Of a stretch of DNA of 64,000 bases, positions 36,998 through 46,528 are shown one piece after another. Where the stretch lies: positions 1 to 64,000 of the forward strand of contig NZ_WTPY01000010.1 of assembly GCF_011378905.1 (NCBI RefSeq), written 5' to 3'. The first letter of the stretch is position 1; each line of letters opens with the position of its first letter. Below the pieces are notes generated by a model. That model saw only the letters and a list, made by a program, of their open reading frames with translations. It did no database searches and had not been told where the DNA came from. A program made the position numbers and the translations under genes. Source of the stretch: Paraglaciecola sp. 20A4 (GTDB lineage Bacteria > Pseudomonadota > Gammaproteobacteria > Enterobacterales > Alteromonadaceae).

Positions 36998-37978
36998 ATG
37001 ACCATTAAACTTGCGATTACACCGGGCGAACCCGCTGGGGTTGGCCCAGATTTAATTATTTCCTTGGCTCAGCATCAATGGTCGGCCATGCTGGTTGTTT
37101 TTGCCAATGCAAAGCTTATGCGCACTCGGGCTGAAACCTTGGGTTTGCCGCTTATATTGTTACCTTACGATTCATCCTGTCAGGATATTCAGCAAGCTGG
37201 AGCGCTCTATATTGTAGACATTCCTTTGCGCGCTGAAGTAAAGCCTGGGGAATTAAATCAAGATAACAGCCATTATGTTTTGGACACCCTTTACCAAGCA
37301 TGCCAAAAGAATTTAGACGGTGAGTTTGATGCTTTGGTCACCGGACCAGTGCATAAAGGCATTATTAATCAAGCGGGGATCCCGTTTAGTGGTCATACTG
37401 AGTTTTTTGCTGAACAATCAAATACCCCTGACGTGGTAATGATGTTGGCGACCACTGGATTGAGAGTTACCTTGGTAACGACCCATATCCCAGTTACTGC
37501 AGTATCAGCCGCTATCACTACGTCACGGCTAAATAAAGTTATACGCATTATTGATCATGATTTAAAAACCAAATTTGGTATCGCCCAACCGCACATTTTT
37601 GTATGTGGACTCAACCCTCACGCAGGCGAAGACGGGCATATTGGCCGAGAAGAAATTGACACAATTATTCCGGCGTTAGATTCGCTTCGACAAGAGGGCT
37701 TTACCTTAACCGGTCCCTTGCCTGCTGACACTATTTTCAATCCCAAATATTTAGCCCAAGCCGATACGGTACTCGCTATGTATCACGATCAAGGGTTACC
37801 CGTGTTAAAGTACAAAGGATTCGGCCAAGCCGTCAATATTACATTGGGATTACCCTTTATTCGCACTTCCGTTGACCACGGAACCGCGCTCGATCTAGCC
37901 GCATCTGGCAAAGCTGATGCCGGTAGTTTCGACATTGCTATCAAGGAAGCCATTTCATTGGCAAAAAGTAAAAAATGA
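36998..37978 (+). CDS. pdxA: 4-hydroxythreonine-4-phosphate dehydrogenase
   Basis: NAD-dependent oxidation in pyridoxal 5'-phosphate synthesis. The 326-residue protein shows [12 protein letters not shown] at the N-terminus, [11 protein letters not shown], the metal ligands in [25 protein letters not shown], and [16 protein letters not shown]. It overlaps the rsmA start by four bases (ATGA), so the two are translationally coupled. Confidence 0.95.
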   Translation: MTIKLAITPGEPAGVGPDLIISLAQHQWSAMLVVFANAKLMRTRAETLGLPLILLPYDSSCQDIQQAGALYIVDIPLRAEVKPGELNQDNSHYVLDTLYQACQKNLDGEFDALVTGPVHKGIINQAGIPFSGHTEFFAEQSNTPDVVMMLATTGLRVTLVTTHIPVTAVSAAITTSRLNKVIRIIDHDLKTKFGIAQPHIFVCGLNPHAGEDGHIGREEIDTIIPALDSLRQEGFTLTGPLPADTIFNPKYLAQADTVLAMYHDQGLPVLKYKGFGQAVNITLGLPFIRTSVDHGTALDLAASGKADAGSFDIAIKEAISLAKSKK

Positions 37979-38781
37979 GCAAACAACACTTAGGCCACAC
38001 AGCCAGAAAACGTTTTGGACAGAACTTTCTTCACGATGCGTATGTTATCGATCAAATTGTGTCAGCAATTAACCCGCAAGTCGGGCAAAATGTAGTTGAA
38101 ATTGGCCCAGGATTAGGCGCATTAACCGAACCTGTTTGCGACATTATTGACAAGCTTACTGTGGTTGAACTGGATAGAGATTTGGCCCAGCGTCTTCGCA
38201 CCCATCCATTTATAGCCAATAAACTTAATATTATTGAACAAGATGCACTGAAGTATGATTTTTCTGAATTATTCAGTGAAGAGCAACCATTACGTGTTTT
38301 TGGTAACTTGCCATACAATATTTCAACCCCGTTAATGTTTCACTTATTTTCGTTTGCGCATAAAGTGCAAGACATGCATTTTATGTTGCAAAAAGAAGTG
38401 GTTAATAGACTAGCAGCTTCACCTGGCAATAAAAGCTACGGTCGGCTGTCTGTTATGGCCCAATACCACTGCCATATTATGCCTGTTATCCATGTTCCAC
38501 CTAGCGCCTTTAATCCACCTCCCAAAGTTGATTCGGCGGTCGTTCGTCTTATGCCCCATAAGGTTAAGCCGGTCAGCGTGATAAGTGAAGAATCCTTAAA
38601 TAAGGTTTGTGCTCAGGCATTTAATCAACGCCGTAAAACAATTCGCAATAGCTTGAAAGAGAGCCTGACCGAAGCCCAGCTCATTTCTCTGGATATTAAT
38701 CCTGACTTAAGAGCCGAGAATCTTTCGTTAGCACAGTTTGGCCAAATAGCGGATCTTGCCGTTAACCTTCAGGAAGAATAG
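37975..38781 (+). CDS. rsmA: 16S rRNA adenine dimethyltransferase
   Basis: Dimethylates the two adjacent adenines in helix 45 of 16S rRNA during small-subunit maturation; also called KsgA. The 268-residue protein has [11 protein letters not shown], the SAM loop [21 protein letters not shown], and the catalytic motif NLPYNISTP. The start codon overlaps the pdxA stop, and apaG begins on the base after its own stop. Confidence 0.95.
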   Translation: MSKQHLGHTARKRFGQNFLHDAYVIDQIVSAINPQVGQNVVEIGPGLGALTEPVCDIIDKLTVVELDRDLAQRLRTHPFIANKLNIIEQDALKYDFSELFSEEQPLRVFGNLPYNISTPLMFHLFSFAHKVQDMHFMLQKEVVNRLAASPGNKSYGRLSVMAQYHCHIMPVIHVPPSAFNPPPKVDSAVVRLMPHKVKPVSVISEESLNKVCAQAFNQRRKTIRNSLKESLTEAQLISLDINPDLRAENLSLAQFGQIADLAVNLQEE

Positions 38782-39183
38782 ATGACAACGTCTCTTAGCA
38801 CTGGCCACGAGCTCAGCAATAAAATTAATATTACGGTTAATACCCAATACTTGACGGATCACCCGGCCAATGACGCAGACAAGTTCGCTTTCGCCTACGA
38901 AATTAATATTGCCAATAATAGCGATGAGAACGTGCAACTCATTAATCGCTATTGGCTCATAATTGATGGCAATGGTAAACAAACAGAAGTTGAAGGTGCA
39001 GGCGTTGTCGGTGAGCAACCATACATTGAAAACGGCACGAGCTTTCAATACAGTAGCGGCGCGGTGCTTGATACGCCTGTAGGCTCCATGCAAGGCTATT
39101 ATGAAATGCAAGACAAAGACGGCGCGATATTTCGTGTACCTATCAATATTTTCCGTCTTGCCGTTCCCCATCTTATCAACTAA
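38782..39183 (+). CDS. apaG: Co2+/Mg2+ efflux-associated protein ApaG
   Basis: A 133-residue single-domain protein of fibronectin-like fold; function is still loosely defined (mutants are linked to cobalt and magnesium phenotypes). Family features are FAFAYEINIANNSDENVQLINRYWLI, GEQPYIENGTSFQYSSG and the GSMQGYYEM loop. It starts on the base after the rsmA stop and AGGAAGA inside the end of rsmA serves as ribosome-binding site. Confidence 0.93.
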   Translation: MTTSLSTGHELSNKINITVNTQYLTDHPANDADKFAFAYEINIANNSDENVQLINRYWLIIDGNGKQTEVEGAGVVGEQPYIENGTSFQYSSGAVLDTPVGSMQGYYEMQDKDGAIFRVPINIFRLAVPHLIN

Positions 39184-39197
39184 ACCTTAGGTCTCTT

Positions 39198-39998
39198 ATG
39201 GCTGATTATATTGTTGGCGATATTCAAGGCTGCCTAAGTGGTTTAAAAGCCTTATTAAGCAAAGTTGATTTTAACGCCCGGACCGATACCTTATACGCAG
39301 TAGGCGATTTAATTGGTCGTGGTCCTGAAGCACTCGATACCCTCGCTTATCTCTATTCCTTAGGTGATAACTTTAAAACCGTGCTCGGGAATCATGACCT
39401 TAATTTACTGGCAATACGTTGCGGCGCTAGGCGGGCCAAAAAAGCCGATAAGCTCGATGAGGTCATAGCCTCGCCAGATTTCGATAAATATTGCGATTGG
39501 TTGCGGCAAAAACCCTTAGCCATGCTGCTAAAGAGAGATATTTTACTCACTCACGCTGGCTTATATCCCGCTTGGAGCTTTGATAAAGCAATGGCCTTAA
39601 GTACTGAAATAAGTGAAGTGCTGCAATCACAACAGTGGCAACTTATGGTAAATAGCATGTACGACGACAAACCAAATATCTGGGACGATGGGCTGAGTGG
39701 CAACGACAGACAACGGTTTATCATCAACGCGTTTACCAGAATGCGTTTCTTAGAAAAAGACGCGCGATTAGAATTCAATTGCAAAACGAAACCCAGTGAC
39801 GCGCCAAAATCTTTGCTTCCGTGGTTTAACATGCAAAACCCCAATATGACAGCTACGCAAAAAGTAGTATTCGGTCATTGGGCTGCCCTTAATGGCGAGA
39901 CTGACACCGAACAATTTTTTGCGTTGGATACCGGTTTTGTTTGGGGTGGTAGTATGACATTACTCTGTATAGACACTATGAAACGACTGCACAGTTAA
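39198..39998 (+). CDS. apaH: Symmetrical bis(5'-nucleosyl)-tetraphosphatase
   Basis: Splits diadenosine tetraphosphate into two ADP and also removes Np4A caps from RNA in enterics. The 266-residue metallophosphatase has the signature series VGDIQGCL, VGDLIGRGPE, LGNHD and LTHAGLYP, and the late FGHWAALNG motif. It ends the lptD cluster, 14 bases after apaG. Confidence 0.95.
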   Translation: MADYIVGDIQGCLSGLKALLSKVDFNARTDTLYAVGDLIGRGPEALDTLAYLYSLGDNFKTVLGNHDLNLLAIRCGARRAKKADKLDEVIASPDFDKYCDWLRQKPLAMLLKRDILLTHAGLYPAWSFDKAMALSTEISEVLQSQQWQLMVNSMYDDKPNIWDDGLSGNDRQRFIINAFTRMRFLEKDARLEFNCKTKPSDAPKSLLPWFNMQNPNMTATQKVVFGHWAALNGETDTEQFFALDTGFVWGGSMTLLCIDTMKRLHS

Positions 39999-40372
39999 GT
40001 GTTTATATTAACACATTAGTTTCGCTTCTAACTTTTGATGACTCTTACTCTTACTCTGTCCTAACATCTCGTTAGTCACCCAAGACCCCCTAATATAGCT
40101 ATGCAACTAGAGATCTGTTCAAAGAAATATATTTACCCGAAACCTATAAAGTTCATTAATGTTACCTTATATTATGCCGATACTACCAAGTACGATATTA
40201 TCGTTTTTTACAAAAATGTTATCGTTTTTAATAAGTAAGCGTCAAATAACATATTTTATCTCGATAGGATCGCCATCAATAGTGTGCAAGACTAATACAT
40301 AGCTTTTTAAATAGCTGAAAACAACATCATCTAATAACAATAATAATAAATACGCTTATTTGGAGATCATAA
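39999..40372. other. Leader region of the chemoreceptor gene
   Basis: About 375 AT-rich bases between apaH and the chemoreceptor gene. Apart from the sigma-28-type promoter at 40157-40183 and the ribosome-binding site (GGAG) before the chemoreceptor start, I see no ORF or strong structure. Confidence 0.5.
40157..40183 (+). promoter_or_regulatory. Sigma-28 (FliA)-type promoter
   Basis: TAATGTTA and GCCGATAC are separated by exactly 11 bases, against the consensus TAAAGTTT-N11-GCCGATAA (13 of 16 matches, with a near-perfect -10). It points at the chemoreceptor gene, predicting a leader of about 180 bases. Chemoreceptor genes are classic late flagellar targets. Confidence 0.65.
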
Positions 40373-42397
40373 ATGAAAATGACTGTAGCTACGCGCGTAG
40401 TGGGTGGCTTTGCCATTATAACTTCGTTGCTTATCGTCATGGGAATATTTTCACTCACCACTTTGAGTAATATTGACGAAGCAACCGAAGAAGTTAGCAA
40501 TCTAGCCTTTCCCACTGTCAGCGGCAGTAGCCAGCTTAAAGTGTCATTTTTGAACATGGGCCGCCTTACCGCAGAAGCTTATTATGGCAATGAACTGAAA
40601 GCGCTCGAAGAAAAAAACCAAGCATTTGAAGATAGTCAAAGTATCTTTGAAAGTGAGTTTGCTACGCTTAAACGCGTCCTCAGCCAAGAGCCAGATTTAA
40701 ATGCATCTTTAGCTGAAGTGGATACCATTTATGAAGATTACAAAATCAATGTCATGAAACTATTTGACAGTCGTCAAGCGGATCTAAGCATGCGCAATAA
40801 ACTAAATAGTCAACTCGGTGATATTGAAGACAACGCGGACGATACCTCTTCACTTATTCTAGATTTTGCAGACCTCGATGAAGTCCAAAATAGTCCCCAG
40901 CTAAAAAATGCAGCCGAGTTAACTAACCGTCTCGAAACTAATCTAATGTCTTTGCTTACAGTAGGTGGGGAATATGTCAAAACTCAAAATCTTGTTAGAG
41001 CCGACACGCTAGGTAATGAAGTTAAACTCGTGGTTAACCAAATACGTGAAACATTAGATGAAATCCAAAAAGCAGCTGGAGCCAATGATCCCGGAGGTTC
41101 GCTTGCTGAAATATACCAAATGACAGGTTCAGTATTAGATCTAATCAGTTCTTCAACGGGCTTATTGCAAAACCAAATAAAGAAAATTAACAAACAAAAT
41201 GATGCCACGGCAGCTTACAGAGCATCGGATGCCAATATAGAGTTAGCCATACAAAAACTAAACACATTATCTACCTTGGCTGATGATAAAGCCTCTGTGG
41301 CCAAAGAGTTGGTTAAAGAATCAATCGATTCCGGTAATATGAAGACTATTTTTATTGCGCTAATATCCGTGTTAATCGCCAGCTTTATTGCATATCGCAG
41401 TATTCGCGCCATCATTCGCCCTCTCAACAGAGTTAACGAGATGCTCAATATTGTCTCTTCTGGCGATCTAACCCGCCGCTTAGATGATTCTTCGGATGAT
41501 GAATTTGGCACCTTGGCGAAAAACTGCAACAACTTGGTTGATAGTTTAAAAACGCTCATTTCAAGTATTGGGTCGCGTTCAGCACAATTGGCCGCTGCGT
41601 CTGAAGAAACCTCAGCCATTACCACGCAAACCACAACATCTATTCAAGAACAGAAATCACAAATTGCTCAAGTGGCCGCCGCGACAACTGAAATGCATAG
41701 TACTTCTTTGGTGGTTAGTCAAAGCGCTGAAGATACCCTGCGTCAAATTCAACACGCTGACGAAGAAGCAGAGAAAGTAAAAGCGATTTCTGAAGAAAAT
41801 ATTCGCACTATCGAAGTGCTTGCTAGAGATGTGGATGAAGCCGCTCAAGTTATCAATAAATTACATCAAGATAGTGCAAGTATCGGCGGAATTTTGGACG
41901 TTATCCGCGGAGTGGCGGATCAAACGAATTTGTTAGCCCTTAACGCTGCAATTGAAGCGGCCCGCGCTGGTGAGCACGGACGAGGCTTCGCAGTAGTAGC
42001 CGATGAAGTCCGCACGTTAGCTAGTCGGACTCAGCAGTCAACCCAAGAAATTAACTCCATGATTGAAGTGCTGCAAGCTGGAGCTGAAAAGGCCGTTGCG
42101 GTAATGAATCAAGGTAAAGAGCAGACTTCTGTATGTGTAGAAAAAACGGAACAATCAACTCAAGCGTTACAGTTAATTTCAGATGCGGTTCATAAAGCGT
42201 ACGATGTAAGCTCACAAATTGCTCAAGCAGCCAAAGAGCAAAACGTGGTGTCTCAAGAGATTAGCGAAAAACTAGAAAATATAGTGAATATTGCCGAGGA
42301 AACCTCTGTAGGCGCTCACCAAACGTCTGCATCAAGCCATGAGGTAGCGAAGCTAGCTGAAGAGCTTCAACACTCAGTACAGCAGTTCAAAGTCTAA
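40373..42397 (+). CDS. Methyl-accepting chemotaxis protein
   Basis: A 674-residue transmembrane chemoreceptor signalling to CheA/CheW. First membrane helix at about 9-30, then a long helical periplasmic domain (to about 320) with repeated predicted coiled-coil stretches. A second helix (about 323-343), a HAMP domain (to about 400; [22 protein letters not shown]) and the cytoplasmic hairpin follow. The conserved tip is [29 protein letters not shown] (about 518-546 in all). No C-terminal NWETF-type CheR tether is visible. Ligand unknown. A sigma-28 promoter precedes it. Confidence 0.93.
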   Translation: MKMTVATRVVGGFAIITSLLIVMGIFSLTTLSNIDEATEEVSNLAFPTVSGSSQLKVSFLNMGRLTAEAYYGNELKALEEKNQAFEDSQSIFESEFATLKRVLSQEPDLNASLAEVDTIYEDYKINVMKLFDSRQADLSMRNKLNSQLGDIEDNADDTSSLILDFADLDEVQNSPQLKNAAELTNRLETNLMSLLTVGGEYVKTQNLVRADTLGNEVKLVVNQIRETLDEIQKAAGANDPGGSLAEIYQMTGSVLDLISSSTGLLQNQIKKINKQNDATAAYRASDANIELAIQKLNTLSTLADDKASVAKELVKESIDSGNMKTIFIALISVLIASFIAYRSIRAIIRPLNRVNEMLNIVSSGDLTRRLDDSSDDEFGTLAKNCNNLVDSLKTLISSIGSRSAQLAAASEETSAITTQTTTSIQEQKSQIAQVAAATTEMHSTSLVVSQSAEDTLRQIQHADEEAEKVKAISEENIRTIEVLARDVDEAAQVINKLHQDSASIGGILDVIRGVADQTNLLALNAAIEAARAGEHGRGFAVVADEVRTLASRTQQSTQEINSMIEVLQAGAEKAVAVMNQGKEQTSVCVEKTEQSTQALQLISDAVHKAYDVSSQIAQAAKEQNVVSQEISEKLENIVNIAEETSVGAHQTSASSHEVAKLAEELQHSVQQFKV

Positions 42398-42421
42398 TTA
42401 CAGCTAATTATTCCACTACCC

Positions 42422-42469
42422 AAAAAATAAAAAGACCCCCAGCAATTGGTATGTCCAACTATTGGGGTC
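42422..42469 (-). terminator. Terminator of lysC
   Basis: GACCCC (42434-42439) and GGGGTC (42464-42469) form the base of a hairpin strengthened by an inner TTGG/CCAA pairing. On the minus strand it is followed by TTTTTATTTTTTG, the expected orientation for lysC, which ends 88 bases upstream. It may also end the convergent chemoreceptor transcript. Confidence 0.75.
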
Positions 42470-42556
42470 ACTTCACAACAGGTAGCGGTTTTCTACGTCT
42501 GTGATACCTTATATTCGTCTATAAACTAACTGACTATATAAGCAGTCGTTACATCA

Positions 42557-43912
42557 CTAATCTTCAAATAAGTTTCTATGTAGTGCTTTTACCACATCGG
42601 TACTGTCTTTCTCGCTCACTAACATCGACATGTTATGAACGTTTGCGCCGAAACAAATCATGCGTAAGTTAAAGTCAGAAACAGCAGCAAAGATACGGCT
42701 AGAGACCCCGGCAGCACTGTGCATATTATTACCTACGACCGTAACTAAATCGAAATGCTCTTCAAGCTGCACCTCACAAATTTGGCTTAACTCCTCAATC
42801 GTTTCTCGATTAAGACGCTGTAGTACAGAATTCGGAGGGTTGTCTAAGGTAAACGATACACAGATTTCAGATGTGGTCACCAAGTCAACGCTCAAATTAT
42901 GTTTAGCAATAATGGTAAATACATTCTGCAAGAAACCTTGGGCATACATCATTTTCGGTGTTTTAACGGTCACCATCACTTGGTCTTTGCGACGCGTTAT
43001 TGCACGATAAGACGGTTCATGTACACAATCACGCACAATCCAGGTGCCGCCTTTTTCAGGTTCTTTGCTTGAACCGACGAACACTCTAATATTTTGACGT
43101 AAGGCTGGCTCCATCGTTGCAGGATGCAATACTTTCGCACCAAAGGTCGCCATTTCAGCCGCTTCTTCAAAGCTAAGCTCGGGTAAAGGACGGGCGGCAT
43201 CGGTAATACGCGGGTCCGTTGTATAAACGCCTATTACATCCGTCCAAATTTCGCAGCTCTGGGCACCTAACGCTTCAGCTAATAAGGCAGCGGTAAAATC
43301 TGAACCTCCACGGCCTAAGGTAGTCGTATTGCCCGCTTCATCAGAACCGATAAAACCTTGCGTAACTAATACTGTATTCGCAATCTCCGGCGCCATTAAC
43401 TGAGTGGCACGCTGTTTTATGCCGTCGAGTTGCGGCGCCGCCTGACCGAATTCGCTGTCGGTTAGTAACACTTTGCGTATATCGAAATTATCAGCAGGTA
43501 CACCATTTTGCGACAACACTTCGCTAAACAACAGAGACGCCATACGCTCGCCGTGAGATAACAGGGCATCTTTTAAATCTGGCCGATGTAGCATTTCTTC
43601 GTGAAAGGCCAGTTGTTTTAATGACTCAAGTAACTCCATTAGCTTATCGGCCACTAATGTTGGGGCACCTAAGTCATGTAATATTGCAAACTCAATTGCT
43701 TGAATTTGTTCAATATAAGCGGTAATTTCGTCTTTTGTTAGCGCCTTATGAGCTAACTCAACCAAAATATTGGTTACGCCTGCGGAAGCGCTAACCACTA
43801 CAACTCTAGTGTTGTGGTTAGCTTTAACAACCTTAGCGCAATTAAGCATCGTTGCGTGAGTTGCGACACTGGTGCCACCAAATTTTGCTACGTTTATCGA
43901 AGAGTCACTCAA
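42557..43912 (-). CDS. lysC: Aspartokinase, LysC type
   Basis: Phosphorylates aspartate, the first step to lysine, threonine and methionine. The 451-residue monofunctional enzyme has VAKFGGTSVA, the substrate region LSHGERMASLLFS, TLGRGGSDFTAALLAEALGA, and a C-terminal pair of ACT domains (about 300-450). Length and the ...SVDLVTTSEICVSFTLD motif fit the lysine-inhibited enzyme III class. Single gene. The leader (43913-44093) shows no lysine riboswitch that I can recognise. Confidence 0.92.
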   Translation of the reverse strand: MSDSSINVAKFGGTSVATHATMLNCAKVVKANHNTRVVVVSASAGVTNILVELAHKALTKDEITAYIEQIQAIEFAILHDLGAPTLVADKLMELLESLKQLAFHEEMLHRPDLKDALLSHGERMASLLFSEVLSQNGVPADNFDIRKVLLTDSEFGQAAPQLDGIKQRATQLMAPEIANTVLVTQGFIGSDEAGNTTTLGRGGSDFTAALLAEALGAQSCEIWTDVIGVYTTDPRITDAARPLPELSFEEAAEMATFGAKVLHPATMEPALRQNIRVFVGSSKEPEKGGTWIVRDCVHEPSYRAITRRKDQVMVTVKTPKMMYAQGFLQNVFTIIAKHNLSVDLVTTSEICVSFTLDNPPNSVLQRLNRETIEELSQICEVQLEEHFDLVTVVGNNMHSAAGVSSRIFAAVSDFNLRMICFGANVHNMSMLVSEKDSTDVVKALHRNLFED

Positions 43913-44135
43913 TGTTTTTCCTAATTAAAATTTGAACAAAAAAGATGCCATAAATTACCAGTTTTTTTGCTCATATAAAGCATATTTTGTGAGTTTATGT
44001 GCACTTTTTGGAATAGGCTATACGTAAGCGCGTCTGCTAAAGCCGCTTAAATGTTCAAATTGACAATCAACGCATGAGAATTCTGCTTAAAATTTGACAC
44101 ACCGTGCAATAAAAATAAAATTAAGGATCCATGCT

Positions 44136-45698
44136 ATGCTTTTCAACCGTTTCTATCGACTCACTCTAGCCACAGGGCTACTTAGCACCATAATGGTAGC
44201 CAACAGCCTCGCAGAACAACCTCGCAAAGCTGCGGCTCCTCTATTGAGTGAACTGACCTTAGCGCAAACCCAAACACTGCTGCGCACGCAACAAGTTAGT
44301 ATGGCCCAGCTAAGTGATTATTATTTACAACGAATACAGAAATTTGATGAAAATGGCGCACAGCTCAATTCAGTGGCAACACTAAGCAATCAGCTTGATC
44401 AGCAAGTAAATGTTTTAGAACAAAAACTAAAAAGTGGCCAGCCTCTTGGTTCATTATTCGGCGCAATAGTGTTATTGAAAGATAATATCGATGCTACGGG
44501 TATGCCAAATACCGCTGGCTCATGGCTGATGCGTAATCACGTTCCCACAGAAGATGCTTATTTAGTGAAACAACTCAAAGCACATGATGCGATTATTCTT
44601 GGTAAAACCAATTTGTCAGAATGGGCAAATTTTCGCTCAAACATGTCCTCTAGTGGTTGGAGCAGCTTGCATGGACAAACCTTGAATCCTCATGATCCAA
44701 CACGCACACCTTGTGGCTCAAGTTCCGGCTCAGGCGTCGCCGTCGCGGCAGACTTTACCTTGCTTGCGGTAGGTACAGAAACCGATGGCTCAGTTACTTG
44801 CCCTGCAGCAGTCAATGGCATAGTCGGCATCAAACCGACATTAGGATTAGTGAGTCGCAGCGGTATTATTCCCGTCGCCCACTCACAAGATACCGCCGGC
44901 ACCATGGCTCGAACGGTAACGGATGCAACCATTATGCTAGAAGCCATGATGGGCGTAGATCCTAAAGATGCCAGCACGTTTGAGCCGATAGCATTAGCAA
45001 CTCATCTAAAAAAGGATGGCCTTAAAGGCAAACGTATCGGTATCGTACGTAATCTGATGGGCTATCATCCGCAACTTGATGAGGTGTTCGACGCCCAACT
45101 CGCCACGTTAAGAGAAGCTGGAGCGATAATCGTAGAAAACACCAATATCGAAAATAAAGGTAGTTGGAACGACGATGAATTCATCGTGTTGTTAACTGAA
45201 TTTAAGGCAGATTTAAATCATTACCTATCGCAAAGCAACGCCCCTATTCGTAGCTTGCAAGAAGCGATTGAAAAAAATATTATGGATAAAGAACGTACCA
45301 TGCCTATTTTTGCTCAAGAAACATTTTTACGCGCTGAGCAATCCCCCTCGTTATCTGACAAAATCTATACTGATGCATTAGCAAGTGCCAAACGTAAAGC
45401 AGGAAAAGAAGGCATTGATGCCACATTAGCTAAGTACAACGTTGATTTACTGATAGCACCCACAACCGCACCAGCATGGAAAATTGATCATATAGATGGC
45501 GATCATTTCTTAGGCTCAGCAATCGGAGCGGCGGCCGTCGCAGGTTACCCGCATATTACAGTGCCGATGGGGGATGTAAGTGGCATGCCAGTCAATATTA
45601 GCTTCTTCGGTGCGGCAAAATCTGAAGGAATATTAATAGAAGCTGCCTATGGTTTCGAGCAAATTACCAAAGCGCGTATCACGCCTCGATTGCACTAG
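44136..45698 (+). CDS. Exported amidase, amidase signature family
   Basis: A 520-residue hydrolase of the GatA-like amidase signature family. The start I chose, ATG 44136 (AAGGA eight bases before it), exposes a signal peptide (MLFNRFYRLTLATGLLSTIM) ending near NSLAEQ. The catalytic Ser-cis-Ser-Lys triad is visible: Lys in VLLKDNIDATG (about 114), the Gly/Ser-rich GSSSGSGVAVA (about 192-202) and the nucleophile region TDGSVTCPAAVNGIVG. Export rules out GatA of the transamidation complex. Substrate amide unknown. Confidence 0.88.
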   Translation: MLFNRFYRLTLATGLLSTIMVANSLAEQPRKAAAPLLSELTLAQTQTLLRTQQVSMAQLSDYYLQRIQKFDENGAQLNSVATLSNQLDQQVNVLEQKLKSGQPLGSLFGAIVLLKDNIDATGMPNTAGSWLMRNHVPTEDAYLVKQLKAHDAIILGKTNLSEWANFRSNMSSSGWSSLHGQTLNPHDPTRTPCGSSSGSGVAVAADFTLLAVGTETDGSVTCPAAVNGIVGIKPTLGLVSRSGIIPVAHSQDTAGTMARTVTDATIMLEAMMGVDPKDASTFEPIALATHLKKDGLKGKRIGIVRNLMGYHPQLDEVFDAQLATLREAGAIIVENTNIENKGSWNDDEFIVLLTEFKADLNHYLSQSNAPIRSLQEAIEKNIMDKERTMPIFAQETFLRAEQSPSLSDKIYTDALASAKRKAGKEGIDATLAKYNVDLLIAPTTAPAWKIDHIDGDHFLGSAIGAAAVAGYPHITVPMGDVSGMPVNISFFGAAKSEGILIEAAYGFEQITKARITPRLH

Positions 45699-45768
45699 TT
45701 CATTGGGGGTGCACTAACAATAAAAGGGAGCGGTAAAAGGGATCATTAATTGAAGCAGGCGTAGGCAG

Positions 45769-46236
45769 TTACTGCGCCTTTATGACCATTTTATCGCCAA
45801 CTTTTATACCGTGTTTAGCGTACCAGCCTTGATTCATCTCAAGGGCATAAAGTACTGCTTGTGACGCACCCACTGATGTTAAGTCCTGAGGCTGCATGGG
45901 CTTAATATCGGTGATTACACCGTCGCTGCGAATAAATGCCACGTCTAACGCGAGAAAAGTATTTTGCATCCACATACTGGCTTTCTTCGAACCAGAAAAC
46001 TTAAACAACATTCCGCATTGTTCGCACATTGACTTACGATACATCAACCCCATTGCCCGTTGTTCGAACGTATAGGCATATTCAACCTTTAACGGTAAAT
46101 CACCCACTGTAATCTCAATTAAGGGTAGTGTCTGATATTGCCCATCATCTACCGAACTTACAGCTTGAAACGTAGTTAATCCTAAGCATCCAGTTAATAA
46201 AACCGGTAGAAATAAACGTAAAAATTTTAACGACAT
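45769..46236 (-). CDS. DUF192 family exported protein
   Basis: A 155-residue exported protein with signal sequence and a lipobox-like LLTGCLG (Cys17). The DUF192 domain shows the family order VEYAYTFEQRAMGLMYRKSM, CEQCGMLFKFSGSKKASMWMQNTFLALDVAFI, and ALEMNQGWYAKHGIKVGDKM. The CxxC within it is common in the family. Function is unknown. It lies on the minus strand, alone, convergent with the amidase gene. Confidence 0.8.
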   Translation of the reverse strand: MSLKFLRLFLPVLLTGCLGLTTFQAVSSVDDGQYQTLPLIEITVGDLPLKVEYAYTFEQRAMGLMYRKSMCEQCGMLFKFSGSKKASMWMQNTFLALDVAFIRSDGVITDIKPMQPQDLTSVGASQAVLYALEMNQGWYAKHGIKVGDKMVIKAQ

Positions 46237-46461
46237 AAATATTCCATTCGATTAAGTACAACACGACGATGACTGCCAACATATTTTCACGCGGCACTCT
46301 ACTAGTCATTACAATCTACTCGCATATTAATTCACACGAAAAAACCAACTAAAACAATGAGTTAGTTTATTCACCAAGGGGTAAGTTTACTGCACCTGAG
46401 CCTATAAGTGAATAAGCCATTTTGATTAGATTGGTTAAAAATAAAATTTCATGCACAAAAA

Positions 46462-46490
46462 AGCCGAACAAAGCATTAACTTGTTCGGCT
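46462..46490. terminator. Terminator of acnB
   Basis: AGCCGAACAA and TTGTTCGGCT form a 10-bp stem with a 9-base loop, 38 bases past the acnB stop. On the minus strand it is followed directly by TTTTTT. Confidence 0.9.
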
Positions 46491-46528
46491 GTAGTTTTTT
46501 ACCCTGATTTAGTTAAATCAATCAGTGT

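Noticed and set aside
40147-40183. Alternative -35 TAAAGTTC for the sigma-28 promoter
   Set aside because: Spacing to GCCGATAC would be 21 bases instead of 11; the nearer TAATGTTA fits exactly.
43913-44093. Possible lysine riboswitch upstream of lysC
   Set aside because: The leader is short and I could not find the conserved riboswitch core or a terminator-antiterminator pair.
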